NCBI GenBank assembly: GCA_015039465.1
Contig: MU130379.1
Span: forward strand, 772,666 to 797,929
DNA: 25,264 nucleotides
Source: Phlegmacium glaucopus
Taxonomy: Eukaryota > Basidiomycota > Agaricomycetes > Agaricales > Cortinariaceae
Direction: 5' to 3'
Program-made: the position numbers and the translations under genes
Shown here: piece by piece, positions 9,954 to 20,879 of the stretch
Position numbering within the stretch: position 1 is the first letter of the stretch
Layout of the letters: each line of letters starts with the position of its first letter
Notes under the pieces: model-generated
Databases searched by the model: none
Told to the model about the DNA's origin: nothing
The model's input: only the letters and a program-made list of their open reading frames with translations

Positions 9954-12155
9954 TGGTGTTGCGGATGCGATTTGTCGTCCATGTGCTTCCCATGTGGGAC
10001 CCTGAAGGACTGCCCAATCCCATGTTGCACGGTCGTCTTTCTTGTCACAATCGAAAACACCTCGCCAGAGATTGATAAAGAGATCTGGGATGTTGAGAGA
10101 AGCAAGATGCATAATGTCTGACCCAAAGCAACCAGGAACTCCAAGGATCTTTGCCTGTTGTAGGCCAAGAAAAATACTTGGTTTAGAAATGCCTGTTTCC
10201 AACCGGCGTTTTTTATATTGAGTTTCATTGGGAGATTCCAGGAGGTGTCGAAGATTTCTATGATAAATGTCAGGAGAGCAGGAAGGAAGATTTGCATACA
10301 GAAGATCACCATGGTCACTCCCCGATACATTATAGTTCAGTGGCTTGAGAAGAGCGGGGTAGTAATGTGATCCTCCCGGTTTGTGCCGTCCTGTAATAGA
10401 GCAATACAACCGACAGCCGTTTTTGCCATGATGCCCAACGAGACCATTCAAGTATGCCATGGCCGGGCCATCAGCAGTTCCCAAAGCCACGAAAGGGGAA
10501 GAGGTGAAGACTTCGTTACGGGAAGCATCCCATATGCGAAGGCCTTCGCGTTGTAATGCTGCGACGTGGTAAAAGCCAGGGAAGACATAAGAATCGCAGT
10601 TTTTGGGCTTATTTGGCCCAGGAATGATACCACCTGGAAGAACGTGCGCGACCTGGTATCTGAGTTTGGGATCCATATCAAACAGGATCCAGATATAAAT
10701 CCAGCAATCAGAGGCTTTATGTGAGTAGAGCTGCGCGCCGTCGATGGAGAACATGAGAACTGTATCTTCTGGCTGAATACGGCCACTTCTAACGGCATCA
10801 AGGTATTCCAGTGAGTACAGAAAGTCCTTGATATCCTTGAGATGCCCATCATTCAACTGGAGTTCCTCAATGATTTCCTTAGTTTTTCGCCTCCTATAGC
10901 TCATTCGCTCAGCACTCTGAACATCTCGCCAAAGTGCTTGTAAGAGAGGTCCGAGAGGCATGGTGTAGAACTCTTGTCAAGGTGTATGGCCTGTATCCTT
11001 ATAACGCTGCTCGCCGCACTTGGGGCATGTGTCAAGTGATGCAAATGGCCCGGTATATGCTAGACAGCTGTTCGGACACATGTGTTCAATGATGGGGACG
11101 ATGCCTGTAATGTCTGCGATATTCCGTTTGATTTGGTTGAATGATGGTACTTGATCTTCAGGGTGGCGAAGCATTATCACTTCTCTTGACAAAGTGTAAG
11201 TCTCCTGCGAAGAATTGATCATCGCGAGGAATAGCCTCAACCCTAGCTGAAGGTCTGGATCTCCAACATCTGCAGGACAGGTGGGTGGATTGCGTAGCCG
11301 CTCAATTATGTCCTTATCAAGCTTACTGTCGTCTAGCGATGCCTTCTGTAAAGCTTGAATAAACTCCATTGTGAGCTTTATATCCTTCAAATGCGCAATG
11401 TTTGAGAGTTCCTGAAGATCTATGTCCAGCAAAAGTGGTGGGAGATATTTGTCTGTCCAATCGCCTTGGGTTTCATTGGTTTCATTGTCGTCAAGAGAAC
11501 CCAGATCTGCACGATCGCTCCCAGCAGGTGTCTGATCCATCAAATCTGTCTCATCCATGTCGCAGGAACCTAGGCCTCGAGCTTGTGTAGTATTGCTGTG
11601 CCGAGGAATGTCTTCAGTTGCGTCCTCACTGCCATACGTGTTCTCCCCTGAGTCCAAGGAAACCATGTCACCCTGCCCCCCACCTCCAGATGTAAAGGCA
11701 CCTGCAATGTCATTTCCAGTTGTGTCTCCGTCGCTGCAGCCATTCTCAACCATGTCCACGTCGTTCCGCACCTCACTCTCACTGCGCTCAGTAACCATCG
11801 CCTGCTTGTTGAGCGACATGCCGGACAAGCCACCCCCAATCCTGACCTTTTCAATCTGTGAGTATAAATTAATATGTAGCTCTAGGAAACGTACATTTAT
11901 TCTGGAAGCTCCCGCAATCCCTGTTCCAAGCCGTGTGCTCTTGGGAATCCCTCCAGATGGCGCCAAGTTATTCAACATCCTCGCATTTGAGAGGGATGTT
12001 ACGAATGTGTTTGAGAGGCCTGACTTACGAAAGGGTGCGTGTCGTTGATAGGTCGAACGGGACACATTTGTGACATGGCCTTTACAATACCTTTCGCAGT
12101 CAAAGGAGTAGAGTTTTTTGCCTTCGGTGTCCGTGTCAGTCTGTTGTCGTGGCAT
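9954..12155 (-). pseudogene. Plavaka-type (CACTA/Tnp2-like) transposase, nonsense-mutated and truncated
   Basis: ATG at 12155 opens a 392-codon frame with a Cys-rich N-terminus (FDCERYCKGHVTNVSRSTYQ), an acidic Ser/Thr/Gly-rich linker and a second Cys segment (MCPNSC, DTCPKCGEQRY). A single TGA at 10977-10979 interrupts it, and the same frame continues at once (QEFYTMPLGPLLQALWRD). It then carries the transposase core: FSIDGAQLY and GTADGPAMAYL with probable catalytic Asp residues, GRHKPGG, and a GSDIMHLASLNIPDLFINLW segment. Coding ends at the poly(A) run (TWEAHGRQIASATPF), so the C-terminal part is missing. These elements are common in Agaricomycetes. The TGA fits a CGA-to-TGA change. Terminal inverted repeats were not located. 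Confidence 0.85.
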
Positions 12156-12408
12156 AACAAAGGAAATAAAAATGAATCATTCGGTATTTGAATTTCGACA
12201 CTATCCAATTGAGTAACACAAATTGAGTACCACAAACGTATAAATGAGTTAAAAAGTGTTCTAAAAATCTACCTATCATCCAGAATATCCATGCATTCAT
12301 CCATCATGACATGCACACAGCCCAGACCCACGATGTTGGCATAACCGCCAGAGCATCTAACCATCCCAACACCCTATGCCTCCTCTGCATCTAGGCAACT
12401 GCTGGCCA
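12156..12408. other. Upstream region of the transposase
   Basis: About 250 bases without a supported gene. It contains A-rich sequence just 5' of the transposase ATG (minus strand) and no clear promoter box. Confidence 0.4.
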
Positions 12409-12885
12409 TTAATCATCCATTGTAATGTTCATGGTGGGTGCTTCCACATCATTCATGGTAGTCTTCTTGGCCACACGCAAAAACTCCTGAGTCAAAACCT
12501 TGCGGTAAAGATTTACTCCCGGCTTGAAGTGCGGAAATATCTGACGGTCGGGGTGCGAAGACCGATGATGGAGCGAAGGCCGACGAAGGCCTAGTAGAGA
12601 AGACCGACGAGGGCCTTGTAAAGAAGACCGACGCGATGTACTTGGGAGTTTGACAATGCGTGTGCCTCCTTTGGGTTGTGAGGCCTGTAAAACTGCGGGC
12701 GTCATGGAAGGCACCGATGGCACTGACTGTGCAGAGGTATCATGCATATTCACAGCGGATTGTGACAGGGTATCGAGAGAAAGGGAGGCGTATGTACGAC
12801 GTAGAGGCATGTCGAATACAAAGTCAACTATAATGATAACGTTGAGTAGCAGATGGCGCAATGACGGTGGGAACTGGACTTGCAT
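12409..12885 (-). CDS. Hypothetical 158-aa basic protein with RRSSL repeats
   Basis: ATG at 12885 opens 158 codons. A hydrophobic N-terminal stretch (LLLNVIIIVDFVFDM) precedes a Ser/Pro-rich region, then imperfect repeats (RRSSLQGPRRSSLLGLRRPS) encoded by tandem DNA repeats at about 12550-12640, then a short tail (GVNLYRKVLTQEFLRVAKK). I do not recognise it. The second copy of the 210-bp repeat ends only 17 bases upstream, mirroring the FunK1 start. It may be a decayed relative of that gene, or an unrelated sequence that acquired the same 5' region. A chance frame is possible. Confidence 0.35.
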   Translation of the reverse strand: MQVQFPPSLRHLLLNVIIIVDFVFDMPLRRTYASLSLDTLSQSAVNMHDTSAQSVPSVPSMTPAVLQASQPKGGTRIVKLPSTSRRSSLQGPRRSSLLGLRRPSLHHRSSHPDRQIFPHFKPGVNLYRKVLTQEFLRVAKKTTMNDVEAPTMNITMDD

Positions 12886-12902
12886 TTGAAATCTGTATAT
12901 GC

Positions 12903-13113
12903 ATAGCTAGCCTAGCACTGGATATTGCTGGATATCGACGAGACTCGATGGTGGTTGTGTAGAAATTTGAAAAGGGAAGTTACAAAATACAACGACACAA
13001 CTCGATTTTGTTTAAGTCGGAATCTCAAATACAACGACACAAATCGATTCTGAGTCAGCCAATCTTCCCACCTCGTTCCTTCTCGGCTACGTTAGAACCG
13101 ATTTTCACTGGGC
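12903..13113 (-). repeat. 210-bp direct repeat, copy 2 (probable promoter/leader)
   Basis: Near-identical to 3930-4139, with one extra A and about three substitutions. The flanks differ outside these limits. It lies immediately upstream of the minus-strand ATG at 12885. Confidence 0.8.
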
Positions 13114-13550
13114 CTCAAAATTAAAATGGCAGGTTACAGAAACCTGAAAAACTTATGGGAACTAAGAAAACACGGCATGAAAGTCTTAAAATTATGAGGG
13201 TTTCTGGGTTTCTGGGGTTTCAAGTCTCCAGAAACCAACGAAAAGCTGGAAATTAATTTGCCGTTTTATGGATGAATTGCATGTTCATTTATTGGCTAGT
13301 AAGAAGATAGATCTTGTACGACAATAGGTATTGTACAAACGTTAAGGGTATGTTGCCGTCATCATGAAACTCCTCTCTACGTGGAATAGATCGTGATTGG
13401 AGCGATTAAGGAGGCTGACTAGTCTCCCCACCACTTCAAAAGAAGTGTGCACCTGTGTCCATATTCCAAAGTGAAGCAAAACGCCAACAGGGAACGAGGA
13501 AGTGCTTGTGGTGGGAACTTTCAATGAGCATCAACAATTTTTTTAGGCCT
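13114..13550. other. Intergenic, with a small inverted repeat
   Basis: No gene is seen. GGTTTCTGG (13207-13215) and CCAGAAACC (13228-13236) form a perfect 9-bp hairpin stem, and CAGGTT/AACCTG form another close by. These could be the end of a transposon remnant. The right part is the amylase promoter side. Confidence 0.5.
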
Positions 13551-13558
13551 TATATAAG
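13551..13558 (+). promoter_or_regulatory. TATA box of the alpha-amylase gene
   Basis: TATATAAG lies 133 bases upstream of the amylase ATG, a plausible core promoter spacing for a fungal gene with a short leader. Confidence 0.55.
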
Positions 13559-13690
13559 GATCACGGCATCTCCCGAGTGGAAGTTCCCAGCCGATCAAGG
13601 CCGCAGCTGCTTTCAGGTGAAAGTTTAAAGCAGCATGCCAAGGCAGCCAGCCAGCTGGCACCCTTCTCTGAGTCCTAATCCTCGAGTCAT

Positions 13691-16346
13691 ATGTTCTCCT
13701 TGCTCAAAAAGTGGTTCACAGATGTCCAGCGAATTCCCCTAGCTCCTTTGCAATACATGCGGCTTGGTCCAGAGGGACGAGATGTCAACCCGCTCATGGT
13801 AAATAAAGCCTTACCTCTATTTATAGAGATTTACTTGATTGGAAATAATTTTCTAGTTGCAATTCTTTACATGGGATTGCTTGCATCCCACCCTAAGCTG
13901 GTGGAAACATTTTGAGACGGAAATTCCTCGCTTGGCTAAGTTGGGTTTCACCCAAGTGTGGCTTCCTCCACCAAATAAAGCTGCTGAGCCAGTATGTCAC
14001 AGCCGGAAAATACTTCATGAATCGTCTCTGAGTTCTTATTTTAGGAAGGACGTGGATACGATGCATATGATCTGGTACAGCGACTTTTCTTTACTCTGCT
14101 GACGAAGTAAACGTTCTCAAAGTTTTGTTCTAGTGGGATTTAGGTGAATTTAATCAAAAAGGGACAGTCGCTACAAGATGGGGTACTCGTGAAGAATTTC
14201 TTCAAGCATGCGAGACTGCAAAGTCACATGGAATTGACATCTTAATAGATGCGGTACTTAATGTTAGTTTACCCATCCTTTCTGCAGTGGGTTGCCAATT
14301 GATGTTTGGAATATATCCTAAAGCACAAATTGGGAGCAGATCGAGTTGAAACATTCCAAGCGGTTCCAGTAAATGCAAATAACCGCTTGCAAAACGCCGG
14401 CCCAGCTAGAGAAATCGAGGCATGTTGGAAATTAGCTCTAAAATTCTTGTTGAATTCAACTTGTATTACTTTCCAGGGCTGGACAGCTTTTGACTTCCCT
14501 GGAAGAGGTGACGAGGTATCCATTGGCGTGGTTGAAAAACACATCCGAGTAATGCTGAAAATTTTCACATTTAGCCCAGCCGCCTTCGTTGGACTAACGA
14601 ACACTTTACGGGTGACTTCTTACAGCCTTTATGCAATACGATCATCTGCTCACAGTGAAAATTATAGGCGTAGATTGGGATCACAGGACGAGGACCAAAG
14701 GGATTTACCGTATATCGAGTCCACGACACAAAGGATGGTCGCGTAATGTCGACAAGGAGCTCGGCAATTACGACTTTCTGTTGGGTATCGACGTCAGTAG
14801 CCATTCCAACTTTTTGTATTGGGAAACGACTAATGCCATTGATAGATTGACCACCGGCATCCTGCAGTACAGGAAGATCTGATCAATTGGGGAAGTTGGA
14901 TTCTAGAAGTGAGCTCAACAAGCCATTACTGAAGGAAATCAAGTAGCTAATCGACTATTAGACCTCTGGCGCACCCGGCTTCAGACTGGATGCTATAAAA
15001 CATATCGATCGGAAATTCTTGCTTCGCTGGGTATGTTGGACCCGCATACTAATGTAATGTATTGCAATTGTTGAATGTATAACAGATTCAGGAAACCCGT
15101 CGTCAGTCAGGATTAAAAGACATGTTTGTTGTTTGTAAGCCCTTTTTCGACGGTTCGAGTTGGCCACCAGTAAGTATCGCTCTAATGTTTATAAACATAT
15201 TCAGCAGAGTACTGGTCCGGAAAGTATGTATCCATCGTCATCTCTACAGAGTTTTGGCATTTCTGAAAACGCGCTCAAAGTCTCAAACTAGTTCTACCCT
15301 ACATTCGAGCTTTTAAAGGAGAAGTGAGTACTTTCTCCGAAGACAATTCTGATTGACTCATTACTTGTGCAGACCGCATTTTTTGATGTGCCTTTGCATA
15401 TGAACTTCCATCAAGCCAGTAGAGAGCGGACAAGATATGACCTGAGAACTATACTTCATGGAACGATAGTCCAGGCCAGACCTAACGATGCAGTTACCTT
15501 TGTTGATAATCATGAGTCAGTTTTTTTACCTGAGGATAATTGGGTCTGATCGTTGAGGCGCAATATGTCCTATTCTAGCACAGTAAGCGATCCTTGATTA
15601 CAAGCTCCACTTTACACATCTTTAATTCATATTTAGGTCGAAGGTCAGAGCCTCGAAAGTTGGGTATGTCTAATGCTCCACAGACCTTTTTTCAGTTCTT
15701 CTTAACCCCTGTTCCGTAGGTCGGAGACAATTTCAAGATCCAGGCTTATGCAATCATATTACTCCGAGGTTTTGGACACCCGTACATGTCAATTCTTCAA
15801 ATCGCATATTTCCTTGTCTAATGAATCCCTTTGCTCTCAGCTGCGTTTTCTATGGAGATCTTTATCCAAATCAAGAAGGATACAAGGAAAACACTGCTAG
15901 AAACTTAACTTTATTGATTGAAGCCCGGAGAAAGTTCGCCTATGGTCCGACGGAGGATTACCCCGCCCAGAAAAACTGCATCGGTTTTGTTCGGAAAGGG
16001 ACTCCGACACATAACGGCTGCGCAGTTGTTTTGAGTAACAAGGAAGACAGGTGATTGAAACCGACCCCTACTTTCTTAGATCATGCGATCATGCTCACCA
16101 CCTCACTCCCAGTTCCGATGCTCGTCTTCATGAACTTCGTATGAATGTCGGAATCGTAAGTACCTTTTTTCGTTATACCAACCCAACTTTAAATAATGTA
16201 ATCATTTCTAGGAGAACGCTGGGTCCACATATTGTAGCCACATGACCCAACATGGTCGGGTTTTAATTGATGGACAAGGTTGGGGTATATTCTCTTGCTT
16301 TGCAAATAGTGTTCAAGTTTGGACCAAGCTTGAGGAGGGTCAATGA
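13691..16346 (+). CDS. GH13 intracellular alpha-amylase, 20 exons
   Basis: Hydrolyses alpha-1,4-glucan (glycogen/starch); no signal peptide, so probably cytosolic, as for fungal GH13_5 enzymes. Exons I infer: 13691-13798, 13857-13991, 14045-14074, 14134-14262, 14324-14419, 14477-14515, 14575-14611, 14668-14792, 14846-14908, 14962-15030, 15086-15134, 15205-15223, 15281-15323, 15373-15515, 15579-15582, 15637-15663, 15720-15781, 15841-16050, 16113-16155, 16212-16346. They sum to 1566 nt (521 aa), in phase throughout. Motifs: LQFFTWD, GFRLDAIKHI (nucleophile Asp), FVVSEYWSG (acid/base Glu, split by an intron), TFVDNHDT (stabilising Asp). One donor is GC (14420-14421) and one exon is 4 nt. All catalytic residues are present, so it should be active. 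A sugar transporter converges on it. Confidence 0.93.
15579..15582 (+). other. 4-nt microexon (CACA) of the amylase
   Basis: Lies between introns 15516-15578 (GTCAGT to CTAG) and 15583-15636 (GTAAGC to TTAG). It supplies the last base of the catalytic Asp codon and the following Thr in NHDT. Skipping it gives a frameshift; reading through gives stops. Confidence 0.75.
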
Positions 16347-16662
16347 GCTATACGCGATTTGCATTTTTAGGTTCTAAATTTCTACAAGGACTTTTGAATT
16401 AGGGCAACAAGTGGCATCTCTGGGTAAAAAAATTTGAAGTACATACCCGTGCAGGACTTTTCAATTTTCAAACCATACTTTTGCAAATGGACTTCTACAT
16501 AAATTTGATCTTATGTAAAGATGTTCTTCTGAATAGCAATCCTGAAACATTATTTTTTTCTTACATACAGAACTATTATACATCCATTGAGTATGTGAAG
16601 TTCGTCGGCACTGATCACGATCCAGCAGTTCGTTAGGGCCCATGCTCGATGACTATAACATG
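16347..16662. other. Convergent intergenic region, amylase/transporter
   Basis: About 316 bases between two stop codons, holding the 3' ends of both genes. AT-rich stretches occur, but no clear AATAAA-type signal and no gene are seen. Confidence 0.6.
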
Positions 16663-18994
16663 TCAGAGGCCGTATCGTTTTTTCATCTCGTAGTATTCCT
16701 CGTCAATTGATAGGCTGTGGATGCTTGGCAGTGATATGAAAATTGGTCCGGCTACCGATCTGGTAGCAGCTTCACTTCCAGTGGTAATGAGGTCGAGTGT
16801 CTGATCTTGGCCATCGAATAATGAAGCCGTTTCTTCCAATGTACTTCCTGTGTAATGGAATCGTCCTTGGTCACAGGTTTTCATCATGGATCAAAAAAAT
16901 CACGAACGTACCTTTTGTCTCAACGATGAAGAAGATGACGAAGAGCAATTCAATGACTAGCCACACACAATATACGATATAGTACCTCCAGCCAAAGGAG
17001 GAAGCCAAGGCCCAAGGATTCACGAACTGATTGAAGGCGACTGTTACTGTTGCTACCAAATTCTGAGAAGACACAAATGAGCGAGTCGCAAGAACGTTGT
17101 CAGAGAATGGGTGTCTACCATGGCAGCAAAGCCTTTTGCGCGAACTCGTAAAGGAAGAATTTCCAAAGTATATGCGACCAACATAGGTGTGTAAGCGAGA
17201 TCGTAGAAGACAAAGAACAAAAAGATAAGTGGGATGGTTGCTGTTCAGATTTGAATGGCAAGTCACAAAGGCTGAAAATACTGAAACCATTACCTTTCGC
17301 AGCTGATACATTGCTCGTCGTGTGGTAAAGGGCCGTTGTGGCAGTCCAGCACGAGAAGACTACGCTGTCTGTCAGAACCAGAGAAGAATACAGGATAAGG
17401 AGTTCACTTGCTGGCAAGCATTCCGGAATTAGAGATGAGGAAAAGAGGCCGACGACCAACAAAGTCGACAAGCATGGAAGCCCCAAGTGCCACAAAAAGA
17501 TTGAAGATCTGAAGAGTCCTTATGTTAAAATGCCAGAACAGTCATCTATGCTACGCAGACTCACCTGTAAGTAGCCGTTAACGACTGCCTTGGTTTCAGT
17601 TTTAGTGATGCCAACGCTATCCAGAACAAGGTTGAGGTAATATGACACCAGACCGTTGCCGCTGAGTAAGAGAGTTAAGAGCATAATATGGCTGATCGAT
17701 TATAACTCACCTCCATTGCGAGAAAACGCCGATGGCAAGTATAATGCGCATGCGTTTCCTATTGCCAGGGGTGGAGAAAAGAGACCAGTAAGAAGTAGAT
17801 TTGTTTATTTCCTCTTCCTTGTCGATGGCACGTCGGATCTGGGCAATCTCAAACATAACTAGTGGGTGATGTCCATCGCTACCATTAGCATGATATTTGG
17901 CAAGAATAGCTGCCGCTTTATTTTCCTGAGGTGTTATTATTAGAGGGATTGATATGTGGAACATGAAGATAATTTCATACTTTGCCTGTAGCGACCAGCC
18001 ATCGAGGAGACTCGGGTACGAACCACAGTGATGCGATTTGAATGACTGGGATCAAGGCCTGCACAATTGTGGGTAGACGCCACGACCATGTAGTGCCATT
18101 TGCTCGCACGTAGGCGCCATAGCAGACCTTGAGGCGACAATTAGCGACAGAACAGTTTCGAAGAGATACAAACGATTACCCAGGCTGAGATAACACTTCC
18201 GAGATACCCACATGAGTTAAACATAGCGGTGATCTTGCCACGCTGGAAAAAAAAGTCAGCCAGTGGATAACACCATCACTCTATGAGTTTAGAAGCGCAC
18301 TTGAGTAGGATACGACAACTCAATGAGAAGTAAGGGAGCTGCGTTTTGGCAGAAACTGAGACCGAAACCGACTATCATGTGCAATATGAATTAGACCAGG
18401 ATATGAACCCCCGAGGATGAGAATACTTACTGCAATATCGGGCACCAATGAACATGGGCAAATTCCAAGCAACAGCTTGTAGTCCGACGCCAATCAACAT
18501 TATAACGCTTCCAAAAAGCAGAGCAACTCGACGGCCGTAGACATCAGAGGCGAAGGGAGTCATAGGCAGGGCTGTTAAGTTGCCAAGGAATTGGGCAGAA
18601 CTGAGAATGCCTGATTATTGTTGAGTTTGACTCGCTTGACCGCAGTATAAACATTGTTATTATTGCTTGCCTAACGTGCTCCCCCGAGGATGACCGAAGT
18701 AATTTTGCCAATCAGGTAAAAGCTGCAAGCCTGTGGCCCTAGTGCTCAGCACATGCGTCGAATTTGAACGCAACCGGGGAAGGAACAAACCGTTTAAAAT
18801 GGAAGAATCGATCCCATTAACTACAGATGTTAACATAGGAATTAAGAGGCAGATATTAAGCATAAGGATGCCTGCCAATTCATGCGACGCGTCAATTAAT
18901 GTGGAAGAATAAGTTGGAAACGCATACCACGGTTGTTCCACCAGAAACCTTTGTAAAGAGAGTCGACGATCGACCACTGAGGTGTGTAAGTCAT
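16663..18994 (-). CDS. MFS sugar transporter, 14 exons
   Basis: A sugar/proton symporter-type membrane protein (major facilitator, sugar-transporter family). Exons on the minus strand: 18994-18928, 18871-18791, 18730-18671, 18610-18431, 18371-18301, 18242-18180, 18127-17981, 17925-17711, 17661-17565, 17508-17412, 17368-17294, 17240-17119, 17062-16912, 16847-16663. They total 1611 nt, 536 aa, in phase. Signatures: VNGIDSSILNG in helix 1, DVYGRRVALLFG, PESPRWL, VDFVGRRPLFL, and ETKG followed by STLEETASLFDG. Start MTYTPQWSIVDSLYKG is chosen because it gives the usual N-terminus and phase. Introns at 18670-18611 and 17411-17369 start with GC. Tail-to-tail with the amylase. The substrate is not determinable; similarity is to hexose/lactose-permease-like fungal transporters. 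Confidence 0.92.
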
Positions 18995-19697
18995 TATGTC
19001 TTTGTCGAAAACGCCACTTGGACGACGGGATGACAGCAAAATCCTTCACCAGAGAAGCGAGGGGCAATGGCAAGGAAGGGATAAAATAGAATGTACTTAT
19101 GTCAATTGATCAATCATATACATAGAAATCACATTCGATCCTGGCGTTTGGAATAAGATTTATTGGCAACCAACTAGGATCAGAAGGAGGAAAACAAGAA
19201 ATAAAGCACCGACTCTGATTGGCTGCTCCACATCGCAGATTCTGTCACGAAATTCGGGATTGGACAAGCAGTAACCACATGACGATTCCTTCAACTTCGG
19301 TCGATGAGCGGTTACGAAAGGCTGAGCCGTCGATACCGCCTCTGGGAGTACTCGGATATTCCTCGCAGAACCTTTATATATCGCCACCAACTGGAGAGCC
19401 GCCCGGAAAATGATGGGGTAAATTCATCCCTTCGAACAGTTCACGAGTCTTGTTAGTCTCCCGAAGGCAGCCTAGTCTCGTACCAATCACGTCCACTCAC
19501 GTTTGCACGTGGGTGGGTTCGCTTAGTTGAGCCTAGAAGGCAGCCCATATAATGGTGGAAGACAAATCGTTCCATCTTTGGTCTGTTCGCGCCTTACCCG
19601 TACCTCAGCTTTCGTGCCGTGGGAATGAACCTTCAGTGCCTTTCACATGATCTTCTGGAGGCACGTGCAGTATGAACACACCTTTTCATCATCATCA
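18995..19697. other. Upstream region of the transporter
   Basis: No supported gene. It includes CACGTG-type words (GCACGTGGGTGGG near 19513 and GCACGTGC near 19661) and CCATATAATGG near 19548, which could serve bidirectional transcription. These are weak sequence matches only. Confidence 0.4.
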
Positions 19698-19917
19698 TGC
19701 CTACGGTGGACTTCCGGCCCAGTTCAATCTACGACTCAGATCCATCTGGTGTTCAAGGTATTGTGTCGGTAGCACAACGAGAATGCATGGATTTTTTTGG
19801 AAATCCAGCAGCTGCTGATGGGCACAATGATAAATCACCCTGGTATCTCGAGTACAACTAACATATACATTGATATAAAACTTGTTTTTCCCATCCCAGT
19901 TCATAATATCGCGAATA
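19698..19917 (+). CDS. Hypothetical small protein
   Basis: ATG at 19698, in a good context after ATCATC, opens MPTVDFRPSSIYDSDPSG and continues to WYLE. A GT-AG intron can be drawn (GTACAACTAACAT to CATCCCAG, with a CTAAC branch site), after which a stop follows within a few codons. The product would be about 53 aa. Downstream, to about 20100, other frames show short natural-looking segments (IMRVIWEEFGKNLAAECMA), so this may be the start of a longer gene I cannot splice, or a relic. I do not recognise it. Confidence 0.3.
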
Positions 19918-20112
19918 GATCAATACCATCGAGTAGTTTACTGATTCCTTCGATCTGGACATTATGCGGGTCATATGGGAGGAATTTGGCAAAAATTTGG
20001 CGGCAGAGTGCATGGCTGTCCGATGAGCCAAATTTGAATGCCGAGTTCCCTCAAGGTGATAGGGCGCGTTCATATCTTTACGGCAAAGATTGAGGCATGT
20101 TGAGAATTCCAT

Positions 20113-20879
20113 TCACTTGGCATCAAGTACCTCACGTGATGACTGAAAACGCCGAAGGTTGAGGAGGGTTGAACGTTGAGGTCCCTTGTCAACCCGACCG
20201 TCAGAAACAGACTTGAGTCTTGAGAGCTTCGGGATAAACGGAGCATAACCGTTCGAAGCTTGTTGACTGTGACAGTTTTAGTGTGAGGACCTTTGTCAAG
20301 TTGCAAACTATAGACAACCAAGACATTGTGGTAAGAATCGTGAGATTCCTGACCTGCACTGGTAATAATGCTCTGTAAAAGTGAATGTCGTGTGAAGACA
20401 ACCTTCCTAGTTGTGTGTACTTGACTAAGTCAATATAATAATTTACCACCACACACGCAACCGCCTAGAACTCATCTCTATGCTCTATCTAAACGCAAAA
20501 ACACCCTTAATCCATGTACTGGGCACCAGAAAGCCCGTCTCCGACGAGACTGGGCGGCTAGGACACTCAATTTTTGGTCATTTCACAGCCATTTTTTCCG
20601 ATGGAGCACACTATTACTAGCAGTAAATCTCTTTGTGTTTCCCCACCCCAGTTTCCCATTCTGTGCACTTGCTGTAGCTGTGAAAATTAGTGAGGTGGAC
20701 GAGCTTTTGACGCAATGCAGAACCTAGTAAGTGGTGGCATTTAGTGCATGTAAATCCTGCTCCACGAAAATCACATTTTCGCTTGAAATTTTTTTACTCC
20801 TTTGCGTGTAAAAAGGCTTTTCTTTATAGAACCTCATGCATATTATGCTAGACAGTATTATTTTATGTAGGAAACTTGT
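20113..20879. other. Intergenic, with a strong hairpin
   Basis: No supported gene. GCCCGTCTC (20533-20541) pairs with GAGACTGGGC (20546-20555) through nine pairs with one bulged base and a CGAC loop. It does not resemble a complete tRNA. The role is unknown. Confidence 0.45.

Noticed and set aside
3930..13113. Long terminal repeats of a 9-kb retrotransposon
   Set aside because: The 210-bp direct repeats lack TG..CA ends and target duplications, and the interior holds no matching gag-pol.
15122..15180. Apparent loss of the amylase catalytic Glu (reading FVVCKPFF)
   Set aside because: A GT-AG intron at 15135-15204 restores FVVSEYWSG, so the Glu is present.
15510..15525. Apparent NHD to NHE change in the amylase
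   Set aside because: The Asp codon is split by an intron and completed by the 4-nt exon at 15579; the NHE reading is unspliced.
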